Shown here: in pieces, positions 33,759 to 42,077 of the stretch
Numbering within the stretch: the stretch's first letter is position 1
Layout: every line of letters starts with the position of its first letter
Assembly: GCA_964556225.1 (NCBI GenBank)
Contig: CAZKVJ010000006.1
Coordinates: 1 to 64,000 of the forward strand
Length of the DNA: 64,000 nucleotides
From: CAZKVJ01 sp964556225
GTDB taxonomy: Bacteria; Actinomycetota; Acidimicrobiia; Acidimicrobiales; Ilumatobacteraceae
Direction: 5' to 3'
Made by a program: the position numbers and the translations under genes
Notes under the pieces: generated by a model
Databases searched by the model: none
What the model saw: only the letters and a program-made list of their open reading frames with translations
Told to the model about the DNA's origin: nothing

Positions 33759-35075
33759 TCAGGGCTGGTCGAGTCGGAGGACATCGGCCGCCACCAGCGC
33801 GCTGGCTGCCTCGTGGACGACCTCGAACGCCAGCCCGGACCGTTCGGCCACGTCGAGGAGGGTGGTCGCGCCGTCGGCGAGGTTGAGCACCCACAGCAGC
33901 GCCGCTTCGAGCTGAGCCTGGTTGGCGCGTCCACCGAGCTCGCGGTAGAGGCCCCGTCGACCGAGCTGCGGCTCGCCGTAGGGGCTGAGGCTCACCGGGA
34001 CGGCGTTGTGCTCGAGCACCCCGAACACGCGCAGGCACGCGTGCGCGGTGTCGGCGAGCGAGGCGGGGTCGATCGTCGCCAGGTCGTCGGCCGAGGTGTG
34101 GTGGCGTTCGAACCGGCCGAAGCCGGATCGGCTCATCGAGCCGACCGACAAGTCGAAGCCGGGCGAGCAGTACTGGCGCTCGTCGTTGCCGAACGGCGTG
34201 AAGTCGACCAGCTGGTCATCGCCGCCGCGATGGGCGAGCACGTGCGCCATCGCCCGGTCCATCTCCGTGTCACCGCGGCGGGTGCGCTTGTAGACGAGCG
34301 GGCTGGCATCACCGACGCATGCCAGCACGAGCCCGGCTCGGATCCGGTCCAGCCGATCGCGGTTCGTCGCCAGCCAGGTGATCGCGCCGATCGTGCCGGG
34401 GGCGAACACGAAGCGGTAGGTGTAGCGGCGCTCGGCCTCGAGCAGCGACTGGGCGAGGAACGTGGCCACCGCCACCGCGGAGAGGTTGTCGTTCGCCAGG
34501 GAGGGATGGCACACGTGGCTCGAGACGAGGATCTCCTCGTCGGACTCGCCGGGCAAGACGCACTCACCGTAGGTGAGGCTGCCGTCCTCCAACGTGGCGT
34601 CGATCACCGCCTCGTACTCGCCCGGCGGGAGCCGGTCGAGGGCTTCCTGGCTCAGGCAGAAGCCCCAGTTCTCGGCGTAGTACGAGGTGTGGTACGGGAT
34701 CCACGTCGGGTGGTCGGGGAGCGTGTGGAGGTGCGGGCGCAGCTCGTCGAGCGAGAGGCGCCGGTGTACGGGAACGCTGTAGTGGAGCACGTGCAGGTTC
34801 GACCGCTGGAAGTCGATGACCCGCGCGCCGCCCGCGTCGGCCACCCACGCGTCGCGGATGTTCCACTCCTTCGGGACGGTCCAGTCCAACACCTTCGTCC
34901 CGCTCGGGACCTCGGTCAGCTCGAGCGGGACGATTTTTCCGATCCGGCGGAGCATCTCGCGCAGCCCGTCACCGGTGATGCTGCGACAGATCGGGAACAC
35001 CTCGTCCATGAATCGGTACATGGACGTGCCGAGCTCGGTGAGCGAGTCGCCGGCGGGGAGCTCTCCCACCCTCAC
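33759..35075 (-). CDS. DUF4910/M28-like aminopeptidase-domain protein with C-terminal winged helix
   Basis: A 438-residue protein of the DUF4910 (DUF2172 plus HTH_46) family. MDEVFPICRSITGDGLREML opens the conserved core. ILVSSHVCHPSLANDNLSAVAVATFLAQSL holds M28-type zinc ligands, and TPFGNDERQYCSPGFDLSVGSMSRS is a second conserved block. The final 60 residues (LEAALLWVLNLADGATTLLDVAERSGLAFEVV) are a winged helix. These proteins are repeatedly found in polysaccharide clusters beside aminotransferases; the biochemical role is unsettled. GTG 35075 overlaps the epimerase stop (GTGA). Confidence 0.8.
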   Translation of the reverse strand: MRVGELPAGDSLTELGTSMYRFMDEVFPICRSITGDGLREMLRRIGKIVPLELTEVPSGTKVLDWTVPKEWNIRDAWVADAGGARVIDFQRSNLHVLHYSVPVHRRLSLDELRPHLHTLPDHPTWIPYHTSYYAENWGFCLSQEALDRLPPGEYEAVIDATLEDGSLTYGECVLPGESDEEILVSSHVCHPSLANDNLSAVAVATFLAQSLLEAERRYTYRFVFAPGTIGAITWLATNRDRLDRIRAGLVLACVGDASPLVYKRTRRGDTEMDRAMAHVLAHRGGDDQLVDFTPFGNDERQYCSPGFDLSVGSMSRSGFGRFERHHTSADDLATIDPASLADTAHACLRVFGVLEHNAVPVSLSPYGEPQLGRRGLYRELGGRANQAQLEAALLWVLNLADGATTLLDVAERSGLAFEVVHEAASALVAADVLRLDQP

Positions 35076-35626
35076 CGGACGCTCGCGATCCGTGCCGTGG
35101 CGCAGAAGTCCGGATAGGTCCGGTCGCGTTCGGAGATCACCGCGGGAGGCGCCGGCCACGGTATGGCGAAGGCCGGATCGTCCCACCGGGCACCTCGCGC
35201 CGCCTCGGGGGCGTGTGGTGCGTCCATCTGGTAGTAGACCTCGGTGCCGTCCACGAGCGTGAGGAACCCGTGTGCGAAGCCAGCCGGGACGAGGAGGGTC
35301 CGCCGGTTGTGCTCGTCGAGCTCCACCGAGAGGTGCTGGAGGTACGTGGGTGACTCGGGTCGCACATCGACGATCACGTCGAGGATGGCCCCGCGCGTGC
35401 AGCGGACCAGCTTCGTCTCGCCGTGGGGGTGTTCCTGCCAGTGCATCCCGCGCAGCGTGTGGCGACGCTCGTTCCACGAGATGCTGCACTGGACGACGCT
35501 GTTCGGGAGCTCGAGCTTGGCGAGCTCGTCTCGGCACCAGGTGCGGGCGAAGAACCCACGCTCGTCCACTCGTCGATCGACGTCGAAGATGACTGCCCCG
35601 TCGAGGTGGGTGCGGATGCAGATCAT
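35072..35626 (-). CDS. rfbC: dTDP-4-dehydrorhamnose 3,5-epimerase-like cupin (copy 1)
   Basis: A 184-residue RmlC-type cupin. Conserved parts are FDVDRRVDERGFFARTWCRDELA, the catalytic histidine in TLRGMHWQEHPHGETKLVRCTRGAILDVIVDVRPESPTY, and GFAHGFLTLVDGTEVYYQMDAPH with the catalytic-type tyrosine. It epimerises a 4-keto-6-deoxy nucleotide sugar, or acts on a related sugar. It heads the minus-strand operon with the DUF4910 and aminotransferase genes. A strong hairpin lies directly before its ATG. Confidence 0.87.
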   Translation of the reverse strand: MICIRTHLDGAVIFDVDRRVDERGFFARTWCRDELAKLELPNSVVQCSISWNERRHTLRGMHWQEHPHGETKLVRCTRGAILDVIVDVRPESPTYLQHLSVELDEHNRRTLLVPAGFAHGFLTLVDGTEVYYQMDAPHAPEAARGARWDDPAFAIPWPAPPAVISERDRTYPDFCATARIASVR

Positions 35627-36001
35627 GGCGCCACCACCCAGGCGGTGGCGCGAGAGGATGCCGAAAGGCTCAGCCACTGGCTCGATGTGACCATGGTGCT
35701 CCGCCGTGTTGTTGGTCGATCCGACCGCAGCGTCCGCCGACGCGCACCGCCATGTTAGCGAGGTGCGCGCCGCCGCGGAAGAGGTCAGCGGCAGATTCCT
35801 CGGTCGTGCGAGCGAGGGATTTTCGATGACGCCTTGACGACCCCGGCGGCGGCCCCCAGAATGGCGGTGCGCAAGGGCGGATCTTGCGGCGGACAAGTGG
35901 AGATGTGCACGTACCGTGGCGGGCGGAAGGCGACATCACGGCGCGCGCGTCCTCGGGCGCGGTGCTGAGGCTGGCGGGGGCGACGTCGGGGGACGCGCTC
36001 G
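35627..36001. other. Divergent intergenic region with promoters and a start-proximal hairpin
   Basis: This is the only gap over 300 bp. No convincing gene is seen. It holds a perfect 8-bp-stem hairpin (GCGCCACC/GGTGGCGC, 35628-35651) that touches the epimerase ATG. A minus-strand TAACAT (35757-35752) could be the epimerase -10. A plus-strand TTGACG (35834-35839) lies 17 bp before CAGAAT (35857-35862), a good promoter for the glycosyltransferase with a leader of about 130 nt. Confidence 0.55.
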
Positions 36002-37117
36002 ATGAGAGCGCCGTCCGTCCAGCGGAGCTTCGCTCGACCGGAGTCCACCACACGTGTGCTCCTGACCGTGTCGGGGGTCATCCCCGACGACGTCGACGAC
36101 CAGGTCGACGCCGGTCTGCGCCCGCGACCTGATTACCTCGCGCTCGCGGAGGCGCTGCAGGCGGACATCCTCGACGTCGGCGAGGCCCGTCGACGGGCCG
36201 GACGGGTCGGGCGGGCCATCGAGCGCATCGGTGGACCGCACGCGCTGCTGGCGTGGGTGTGCTACCGGTCGAGCGGGCGCCACGACGTCGTGTTCACCGA
36301 CGGGGAGCAGGTGGGGCTTCCGCTGGCGCTGCTGTGGTCGCTGCGTCTGGGCCGGCGTCGCTGTGCGCACGTGATGATCGGGCACTACCTGTCGACGTGG
36401 ACGAAGCACCGGCTGTACCGATGGTTCCGCCTCGGTCCCCACATCGACCGGATCCTCGTCTACTCGACGTGGCAGCAGCGCTTCGTCGTCGAGACCTTGG
36501 GCCATCCGGCCGAGCAGGTCGTCCTCACACCGTTCATGGTGGACACCGAGTTCTTCACGTTGGACCGGGTCAGCGCGTCAAAGGAGCGGATGATCTGCGC
36601 CGCAGGGCTCGAATGGCGCGACTACCCGACGCTGCTCGAGGCGGTCAGGGGGCTCGACGTCCGCGTCGTGATCGCTCCGGCCAGCCCGTGGTCGAGGTGG
36701 GCCGACTCCTCCCAGGCGGTCGCACTGCCGGAGAACGTGGAGGTCCGCCAGCTCGGGTTCGCGGACCTCCGCCAGCTCTACGCCGATGCCGACCTCGTCG
36801 TGATGCCGCTGCTCGATGCCGTGTTCCAGGCCGGGGTGACGACGTTGCTCGAGGCCATGGCGATGGAGCGAGCGGTCATCTGCTCGAGGTCACGGGGCCA
36901 GACCGACGTGGTGGTCCACGACGAGAACGGTCTGTACGTCGCGCCGGGCGATGTGGCCGGGCTCCGGGCCGCGATCCTCGAGCTGCTCGACGACCCCGGC
37001 CGTGCTCGGGACATGGGCCGCCACGGGCGCAAGTTCGTGGAGGAGCACTGCGACGTGGCCGTGTACGCGCGGCGGCTGTCGACGTACGTGCTCGACGCCG
37101 TCGCGAGCAGGTCGTGA
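36002..37117 (+). CDS. Glycosyltransferase family 4
   Basis: A 371-residue GT-B glycosyltransferase. The C-terminal half carries the group 1 signature: ICAAGLEWRDYPTLLEAVRGLDVRVVIA, LGFADLRQLYADADLVVMPLLDAVFQAGVTTLLEAMAMERAVICSRSRGQTDVV, and NGLYVAPGDVAGLRAAILELLDDPGRARDMG. The N-terminal acceptor domain begins at TTRVLLTVSGVIPDDVDD, so the first 18 residues are uncertain. It probably adds a sugar to a lipid-linked or cell-surface glycan. It is transcribed from the TTGACG-CAGAAT promoter. Confidence 0.85.
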   Translation: MRAPSVQRSFARPESTTRVLLTVSGVIPDDVDDQVDAGLRPRPDYLALAEALQADILDVGEARRRAGRVGRAIERIGGPHALLAWVCYRSSGRHDVVFTDGEQVGLPLALLWSLRLGRRRCAHVMIGHYLSTWTKHRLYRWFRLGPHIDRILVYSTWQQRFVVETLGHPAEQVVLTPFMVDTEFFTLDRVSASKERMICAAGLEWRDYPTLLEAVRGLDVRVVIAPASPWSRWADSSQAVALPENVEVRQLGFADLRQLYADADLVVMPLLDAVFQAGVTTLLEAMAMERAVICSRSRGQTDVVVHDENGLYVAPGDVAGLRAAILELLDDPGRARDMGRHGRKFVEEHCDVAVYARRLSTYVLDAVASRS

Positions 37118-37123
37118 CGAGTG

Positions 37124-37672
37124 TCAGTCCGTGGACCGGCAGGGTCGCATCCACCACGTGGCGACGGCGACGACCATCGCGATCGCGATCCCGGAGAGCT
37201 CGGTGACGGTGCCGAGCGTCGAGCCGAGCACCGGTCGGCGGAGCAACGCGTCGACCTGGTGGAGCGACACGATGCGGATCACGGCGAAGCCCATCACACC
37301 GAAGCTGACGATCACCATCGGCAGGTAGTGGCGGCGCCGCTCGTGGGTCCATGCCGGGAGCGCCACCGCGAGCACCGCGGAGCACACGGCGACGGCCACC
37401 ACCAGCACCTCCTGGAAGCCGCGGCGGCTCTGGTACCAGCCTCTCGAGAGGGCACCCCGCCGTCCGACGTCGGCGATGGCCTGGCCGACGTCGCCGGCGC
37501 GCCCGGCCGCCATGAGGGCGAACACGACGGCGATCACGTACCAGGTTCCTGGCCGCAGGTCCGTGCACGTGGCGGACTGCCGGTGCTCTCTCCACCCGAT
37601 GCTGCACGCCAGTACGGCGACTGTGAGATAGCCCGCCACGCCGAGGACGTCGGAGTCCATGCCGCCCCGCAT
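37124..37672 (-). CDS. Hypothetical four-helix membrane protein
   Basis: A 182-residue integral membrane protein with about four hydrophobic segments: VLGVAGYLTVAVLACSIGW, GTWYVIAVVFALMAAG, VLVVAVAVCSAVLAVALPAW, and LPMVIVSFGVMGFAVIRIVSL, with a fifth near the C-terminus. No family is recognised. The start is ATG 37672 or ATG 37660. It is divergent from the methyltransferase, with overlapping -10 elements at CCTAGG. It ends 6 bp from the convergent glycosyltransferase. Confidence 0.65.
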   Translation of the reverse strand: MRGGMDSDVLGVAGYLTVAVLACSIGWREHRQSATCTDLRPGTWYVIAVVFALMAAGRAGDVGQAIADVGRRGALSRGWYQSRRGFQEVLVVAVAVCSAVLAVALPAWTHERRRHYLPMVIVSFGVMGFAVIRIVSLHQVDALLRRPVLGSTLGTVTELSGIAIAMVVAVATWWMRPCRSTD

Positions 37673-37686
37673 CCTAGGTTGGCGCC

Positions 37687-38412
37687 GTGAGCGAGCCGCC
37701 CGATCTCGAGCGCCAGCGCCGCTTCTGGGATGGCTGGAACGAGTCGCACCGCACCGCCGGCATCGATCCCTTCATGCAGCGTCAGGCGGACGAGGCCCAG
37801 CGAGTTGCGCAGTCCATGGTGGCCGCCGCTGGCGGGTGCCCGCTGCGCATCCTGGATCTCGGGTGCGGCACCGGCTGGCTTGCGGCCGAGCTGACCCGCT
37901 TCGGCGAGGTCACGGCCACAGACCTGTCGCAGCGGTCGGTCGAGATCGGTCGCGAGCTGCACCCACAGGTGTGCTTCGTCGCCGGCGACTTTGCCACGGT
38001 CGAGCTCGGCGGACCGTTCGACCTGGTGGTGTCGGCCGACACGATCGCTCACGTCGCTGACCAGCCCCGGTTCGTCGACCGCGTGGCGGAGCTGCTCGTT
38101 CCCGGTGGGACCTTCGTGCTGATGACGCAGAACGGCTTCGTGTGGCGGCACTCCAGCTACCTCTCGCCGCAGGGCGAGGGCCAGCTGAGGAGCTGGCCCT
38201 CGCTGCGCGCGATGCGGACGATGCTGCGCCGGCAGTTCGAGATCGTGCACATCGGATCGATCGCTCCCGGTGGAGATCGCGGTGTGCTGTGGCTCGCCCA
38301 CCTGCTCCGTCGCGGTGCCGGGCGCATCCGCCTCTCTCGGCAGATGAGCTCGATCCAGGAACGGGCACGAATCGGCCGGGAGCTGGTGGTGGTCGCCCGC
38401 CGGCGCCGCTGA
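37687..38412 (+). CDS. Class I SAM-dependent methyltransferase
   Basis: A 241-residue methyltransferase. The SAM-binding motif I is LRILDLGCGTGWLAAELTRFG, followed by VTATDLSQRSVEIGRE (motif II acidic residue), FDLVVSADTIAHVADQPRFVDRVAELLVPGGTFVLMTQNG. It resembles UbiG/Coq3-like and sugar O-methyltransferases. The glycan neighbours suggest a sugar or lipid substrate, but the sequence does not decide. GTG 37687 is 6 nt after TAGGTT (leaderless). Confidence 0.85.
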   Translation: MSEPPDLERQRRFWDGWNESHRTAGIDPFMQRQADEAQRVAQSMVAAAGGCPLRILDLGCGTGWLAAELTRFGEVTATDLSQRSVEIGRELHPQVCFVAGDFATVELGGPFDLVVSADTIAHVADQPRFVDRVAELLVPGGTFVLMTQNGFVWRHSSYLSPQGEGQLRSWPSLRAMRTMLRRQFEIVHIGSIAPGGDRGVLWLAHLLRRGAGRIRLSRQMSSIQERARIGRELVVVARRRR

Positions 38413-38438
38413 GTCGGCACGCCCTGCCCGCCGTCTGG

Positions 38439-38514
38439 TGGTGCCCGCGGCAGGAATCGGACCTGCGGCCTTCTGCTCCGGAGGCAGACGCTCTATCCAC
38501 TGAGCTACGCGGGC
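38439..38514 (-). tRNA. tRNA-Arg (anticodon CCG)
   Basis: On the minus strand the acceptor GCCCGCG pairs with CGCGGGC. The D-arm TAGCTCAGTGGATAGAGC, the anticodon arm TCTGC-CTCCGGA-GCAGA with anticodon CCG, and the T-arm GCAGGTTCGATTCCTGC are all present. Discriminator A is followed by an encoded CCA. It reads CGG arginine codons, which are frequent in this genome. Length 76 nt including CCA. Confidence 0.95.
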
Positions 38515-38516
38515 GG

Positions 38517-38534
38517 CCCGCTGAATCTAGCGGG
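38517..38534 (-). promoter_or_regulatory. Hairpin/-10 element between small membrane gene and tRNA-Arg
   Basis: CCCGCT-N6-AGCGGG is a perfect palindrome. On the minus strand it contains TAGATT (38529-38524), a -10 placed 9 nt before the tRNA. The TAG of that -10 is also the stop codon of the upstream membrane-protein gene. It may act as terminator and promoter at once. Confidence 0.45.
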
Positions 38535-38925
38535 AGGCGGCGATGTCGCGCCCGTGGGTCGTGAGCGCCCAGATGATCACGATGTCGATGAGCAGGACGG
38601 CCAGCGACCATAGCGGGTAGTAGGGGACCGTCATGAAGTTCCCGATCGCCGACACGCCCACGACGATCACTGCCACCGTGCGGGCCCAGACGGCGCCCTT
38701 GAACAGGGCGGCCCCCGCCAGGAGCACGACGATGCCGGCGAGCAGGTGCACCCAGCCCCAGCCGGTCACGTCGAGGTTGAAGACGTAGTTCGGGCTCACG
38801 ACGAAGAACTCGTCCTCGGCGATGGCGGCGATCCCCCACACGATGTGGAAGACCCCGACCAGGATCATCAGGAACGCTGCGAAGGCGGTGAAGCCCACTG
38901 CAACGCCACTCGGCTCGTTGTCCAT
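38527..38925 (-). CDS. DUF7144 family membrane protein
   Basis: A 132-residue protein with four membrane helices: VGFTAFAAFLMILVGVFHIVWGIAAI, GWGWVHLLAGIVVLLAGAALF, ARTVAVIVVGVSAIGNFMTV, and LWSLAVLLIDIVIIWALTTHG. The pattern, including the FFVVSPNYVFNLDVTGWGWVHL loop, fits small actinobacterial DUF7144 membrane proteins. Function is unknown. ATG 38925 follows GAGGGGG. tRNA-Arg lies immediately downstream on the same strand. Confidence 0.8.
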   Translation of the reverse strand: MDNEPSGVAVGFTAFAAFLMILVGVFHIVWGIAAIAEDEFFVVSPNYVFNLDVTGWGWVHLLAGIVVLLAGAALFKGAVWARTVAVIVVGVSAIGNFMTVPYYPLWSLAVLLIDIVIIWALTTHGRDIAASR

Positions 38926-39064
38926 CCGTATTCCCCCTCATGGGTGCTGAGCTCCGCCCACGTCAACGGTACCGATGACGGTGGGCGCGCCGGGTGGATG
39001 CTCCGCCATCGGGTCGGCAACCACCTGCGCCGTCGCGTTCCCGGCGCGCCACAATGGCGGCGCC

Positions 39065-40795
39065 ATGGCCGATCCCCTCGTCACCGTCTCGCAGCGCCTC
39101 GCCCCGGCCTTCGCCGCCGTGGCCGGTCGTCCCGCCGATCCCGTCGTGCGACCGAGCGATCGGGCCGACGCCCAGTCGAACGGTGCGCTCGCGCTGGCCA
39201 AGGAGCTGGGCCGTTCCCCGCGCGAGGTCGCCCAGGACGTCCTGGCCCACGCCGCGCTCGACGGGGTCTGCTCGAAGGTCGAGATCGCCGGGCCCGGCTT
39301 CGTGAACCTCACCTTCGACGACGGGTTCCTCGCCGCCGAGCTGGCGGTGGCAGCTGGGGACCCGCACCTCGGGGTTCGCCCCGCCCCGACGACCCAGCGG
39401 GTGGTGATCGACTACTCCGCACCCAACGTGGCCAAGGAGATGCACGTCGGTCACCTGCGCAGCACGGTGATCGGTGACAGCCTCGCCCGGCTGGCCGGGT
39501 TCGTGGGCCACGACGTCCGCCGGGAGAACCACATCGGCGACTGGGGCACGCCGTTCGGGATGCTCATCGAGCACCTGCTCGATCTCGGCGAGGCCGCCGC
39601 CGCTGACGAGCTCTCGGTGGGCGACCTGAACACCTTCTACCAGCAGGCCCGGGCCAAGTTCGACGGCGACGAGGCGTTCAAGGAGCGGGCTCGCGCCCGG
39701 GTCGTCTCGCTCCAGCAGGGCGACGCCGAGACACTGCGGCTGTGGCGGGTGCTCGTCGCCGAGAGCACCAACTACTTCAACGCCGTGTACCGGTCCCTCG
39801 GCGTGCTGCTGACCGACGAGGACCTGGCGGGCGAGAGCGCCTACAACGAGCTGCTCCCGAAGGTCGTCGAGCGCCTGGCGGCGGCCGGCCTGCTGGTCGA
39901 GAGCGAGGGAGCCGAGGTCGTGTTCCCGCCGGGGTTCACGAACCGCGAGGGCGACCCCTTGCCGCTCATCATCCGCAAGGGCGATGGTGGGTACAACTAC
40001 GCGACCACGGACCTGGCCTGCGTCATCGACCGCATCGAGCGGATCGGCGCGTCGCTGCTGGTGTACGTGGTCGGGGCGCCCCAGGCCCAGCACCTCGACA
40101 TGGTGTTCACGGTGGCGGCCGCCGCCGGGTGGCTGGTGCCGCCCGCGCAGGCGGTGCACGTCACGTTCGGCAGCGTGCTCGGCGAGGACCGCAAGGTGCT
40201 GAAGAGCCGCAGCGGCGAGACCGTGAAGCTGGCGGCGCTCCTGGACGAGGCCGTCGAGCGGGCCAGCGCGGCGGTGGCGGAGAAGAACCCCGACCTGCCC
40301 GCTGCGGAGCGAGCGAAGGTGGCGCGCGTGGTCGGGATCGGGGCCGTCAAGTACGCCGACCTGTCGACGGACCGGGTGAAGGACTACGTGTTCGACTGGG
40401 AGCGGATGCTGTCGTTCGACGGCAACACCGCGCCGTACCTCCAGTACGCCCACGCCCGGATCTGCAGCATCTTCCGCCGAGCCGAGCTCGACCGCACGAG
40501 CGTGCGCGGGCTGGTGCCGCTGCTCGCCACCGCGCACGAGCGGGCCCTGGCCCTTCGGCTGCTGCAGCTCGACACCGCGGTCTGGGACTCGCTGGAGCGA
40601 TGGGCACCCCACCGGCTCTGCACGTACCTGTACGACCTGGCCACCGACTTCACCGCGTTCTACGAGCACTGCCCGGTCCTGCGAGCCGACGACGAGCACC
40701 TGCGCGCCAGCCGTCTGGCGTTGTGCGACCTCACGGCGCGGGTGCTCGAGCGGGGACTGGGGCTGCTCGGCATCGAAGCGCCGGAGCAGATGTGA
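39065..40795 (+). CDS. argS: Arginyl-tRNA synthetase
   Basis: A 576-residue class I synthetase. The HIGH-type motif is APNVAKEMHVGHLRSTVIGDSLARL. NHIGDWGTPFGMLIEHLLD is the ArgS signature, and the KMSK-equivalent region is LKSRSGETVKLAALLDEA. The N-terminal Add-1 domain and C-terminal DALR anticodon domain (LQYAHARICSIFRRAEL...) are present. It charges tRNA-Arg; a cognate tRNA-Arg gene lies 550 bp away. ATG 39065 was chosen (CACAAT -10 nine nt upstream). lysA overlaps the stop by 4 nt. Confidence 0.96.
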   Translation: MADPLVTVSQRLAPAFAAVAGRPADPVVRPSDRADAQSNGALALAKELGRSPREVAQDVLAHAALDGVCSKVEIAGPGFVNLTFDDGFLAAELAVAAGDPHLGVRPAPTTQRVVIDYSAPNVAKEMHVGHLRSTVIGDSLARLAGFVGHDVRRENHIGDWGTPFGMLIEHLLDLGEAAAADELSVGDLNTFYQQARAKFDGDEAFKERARARVVSLQQGDAETLRLWRVLVAESTNYFNAVYRSLGVLLTDEDLAGESAYNELLPKVVERLAAAGLLVESEGAEVVFPPGFTNREGDPLPLIIRKGDGGYNYATTDLACVIDRIERIGASLLVYVVGAPQAQHLDMVFTVAAAAGWLVPPAQAVHVTFGSVLGEDRKVLKSRSGETVKLAALLDEAVERASAAVAEKNPDLPAAERAKVARVVGIGAVKYADLSTDRVKDYVFDWERMLSFDGNTAPYLQYAHARICSIFRRAELDRTSVRGLVPLLATAHERALALRLLQLDTAVWDSLERWAPHRLCTYLYDLATDFTAFYEHCPVLRADDEHLRASRLALCDLTARVLERGLGLLGIEAPEQM

Positions 40796-42069
40796 GCACG
40801 CAACCCCTGCCGCTGGCGCTGCTGCCCGACACGGCCGTGGTGCGGCCCGACGGCTCGCTCGAGATCGGCGGGTGCTCGCTCGCCGACCTGGCCGCCGAGT
40901 ACGGCACGCCGCTGTTCGTGTACGACGAGGCGCACTTGCGGGCCCGCTGCCGCGAGGCGGTCGCGGCCTTCGGTGCCGATCGGGTGGTCTATGCCGCAAA
41001 GGCGTTCCTCTGTCGCGCCATGGCCCGCCTGGCCCACGAGGAGGGCCTGCTGCTCGACGTGGCAACGGGCGGTGAGCTGTTCGTGGCCCTCGACGCCGGC
41101 GTCCCCGGCGAGCGGTGCGTGATGCACGGCAACAACAAGAGCGTCGACGAGCTGCGCATGGCGGTCGAGGCCGGGGTGCGACACGTCGTCGTCGACGGCT
41201 TCGACGAGCTCGATCGTCTCGATGCCCTCCACGCGGCCGGGCTGGCGGTGCCGCGGGTGCAGCTGCGGGTCACGCCGGGCGTCCATGCCCACACCCACGA
41301 GTACGTCGCCACCGGTCACGACGACTCGAAGTTCGGCTTCAACCTCGCGAACGGCGATGCTCGCCGCGCCGTCGAGCGGGCCCGGCGGTCGAGCTCGGTC
41401 GAGCTGGTGGGCGTGCACTGCCACATCGGCTCGAACGTGTTCAGCGCCGCGAGCTTCGCCCGGGCCGCCGAGGTGATGGCCGGCTTCGCGGCGCCGCTCG
41501 GTCTCGCCGAGGTGACGTTGGGCGGAGGTCTCGGCGTCGCCTATGTCGCGGGTGAGTCGGCGCCGACGATCACGGAGTGGGGTCGGGTCCTGCGCTCGGC
41601 GGTGCGCGAGGTCGGGCTCGATGCCGAGCTGTTCGTCGAGCCGGGTCGCTCGATCGTCGCCGCCGCTGCGGTCACGGTGTACACGGTGGGCGTGGTCAAG
41701 GACATCACCGGCGTGCGCACGTACGTCGCGGTGGACGGCGGCATGAGCGACAACCCCCGGCCGGTTCTGTACGGCAGCGGCTACGAGGCGTTCCTGCCGC
41801 GTGCGGTCACCGCCGAGCGGCCCCGACGGGCGCGTGTGGTCGGCAAGCACTGCGAGAGCGGCGACGTCTTGGTGCACGACGCCGCCATCCCGGCGGACCT
41901 GCAGGTCGGTGACCTGCTCGCCACCCCGGTGACGGGCGCCTACGGGCACTCCATGGGCTCCAACTACAACAAGGTTCCCCGGCCACCGGTCGTGTTCGTG
42001 GCCGGCGGCGAGGCGCGCCTGGTGGTGCGGCGCGAGACCTACGAAGACCTGGTGCAGTGCGACGTCTGA
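40792..42069 (+). CDS. lysA: Diaminopimelate decarboxylase
   Basis: A 425-residue fold III PLP enzyme that makes L-lysine from meso-diaminopimelate. The PLP lysine is in VVYAAKAFLCRAMARLAHEEG. GVHCHIGSNVF, EVTLGGGLGVAY, EPGRSIVAAAAVTVYTVGVVK and GKHCESGDVLVHDAAIP (catalytic cysteine) are all seen, ending YGHSMGSNYNKVPRPPVVF. GTG 40792 overlaps the argS stop (GTGA), so translation is coupled. This argS-lysA pair starts a block ordered as in mycobacteria. Confidence 0.96.
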   Translation: MSTQPLPLALLPDTAVVRPDGSLEIGGCSLADLAAEYGTPLFVYDEAHLRARCREAVAAFGADRVVYAAKAFLCRAMARLAHEEGLLLDVATGGELFVALDAGVPGERCVMHGNNKSVDELRMAVEAGVRHVVVDGFDELDRLDALHAAGLAVPRVQLRVTPGVHAHTHEYVATGHDDSKFGFNLANGDARRAVERARRSSSVELVGVHCHIGSNVFSAASFARAAEVMAGFAAPLGLAEVTLGGGLGVAYVAGESAPTITEWGRVLRSAVREVGLDAELFVEPGRSIVAAAAVTVYTVGVVKDITGVRTYVAVDGGMSDNPRPVLYGSGYEAFLPRAVTAERPRRARVVGKHCESGDVLVHDAAIPADLQVGDLLATPVTGAYGHSMGSNYNKVPRPPVVFVAGGEARLVVRRETYEDLVQCDV

Positions 42070-42077
42070 GCGGGGGG

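Noticed and set aside
32415..35117. A 900-codon plus-strand frame over the sugar operon
   Set aside because: Antisense shadow of the aminotransferase and DUF4910 genes; no recognisable motif.
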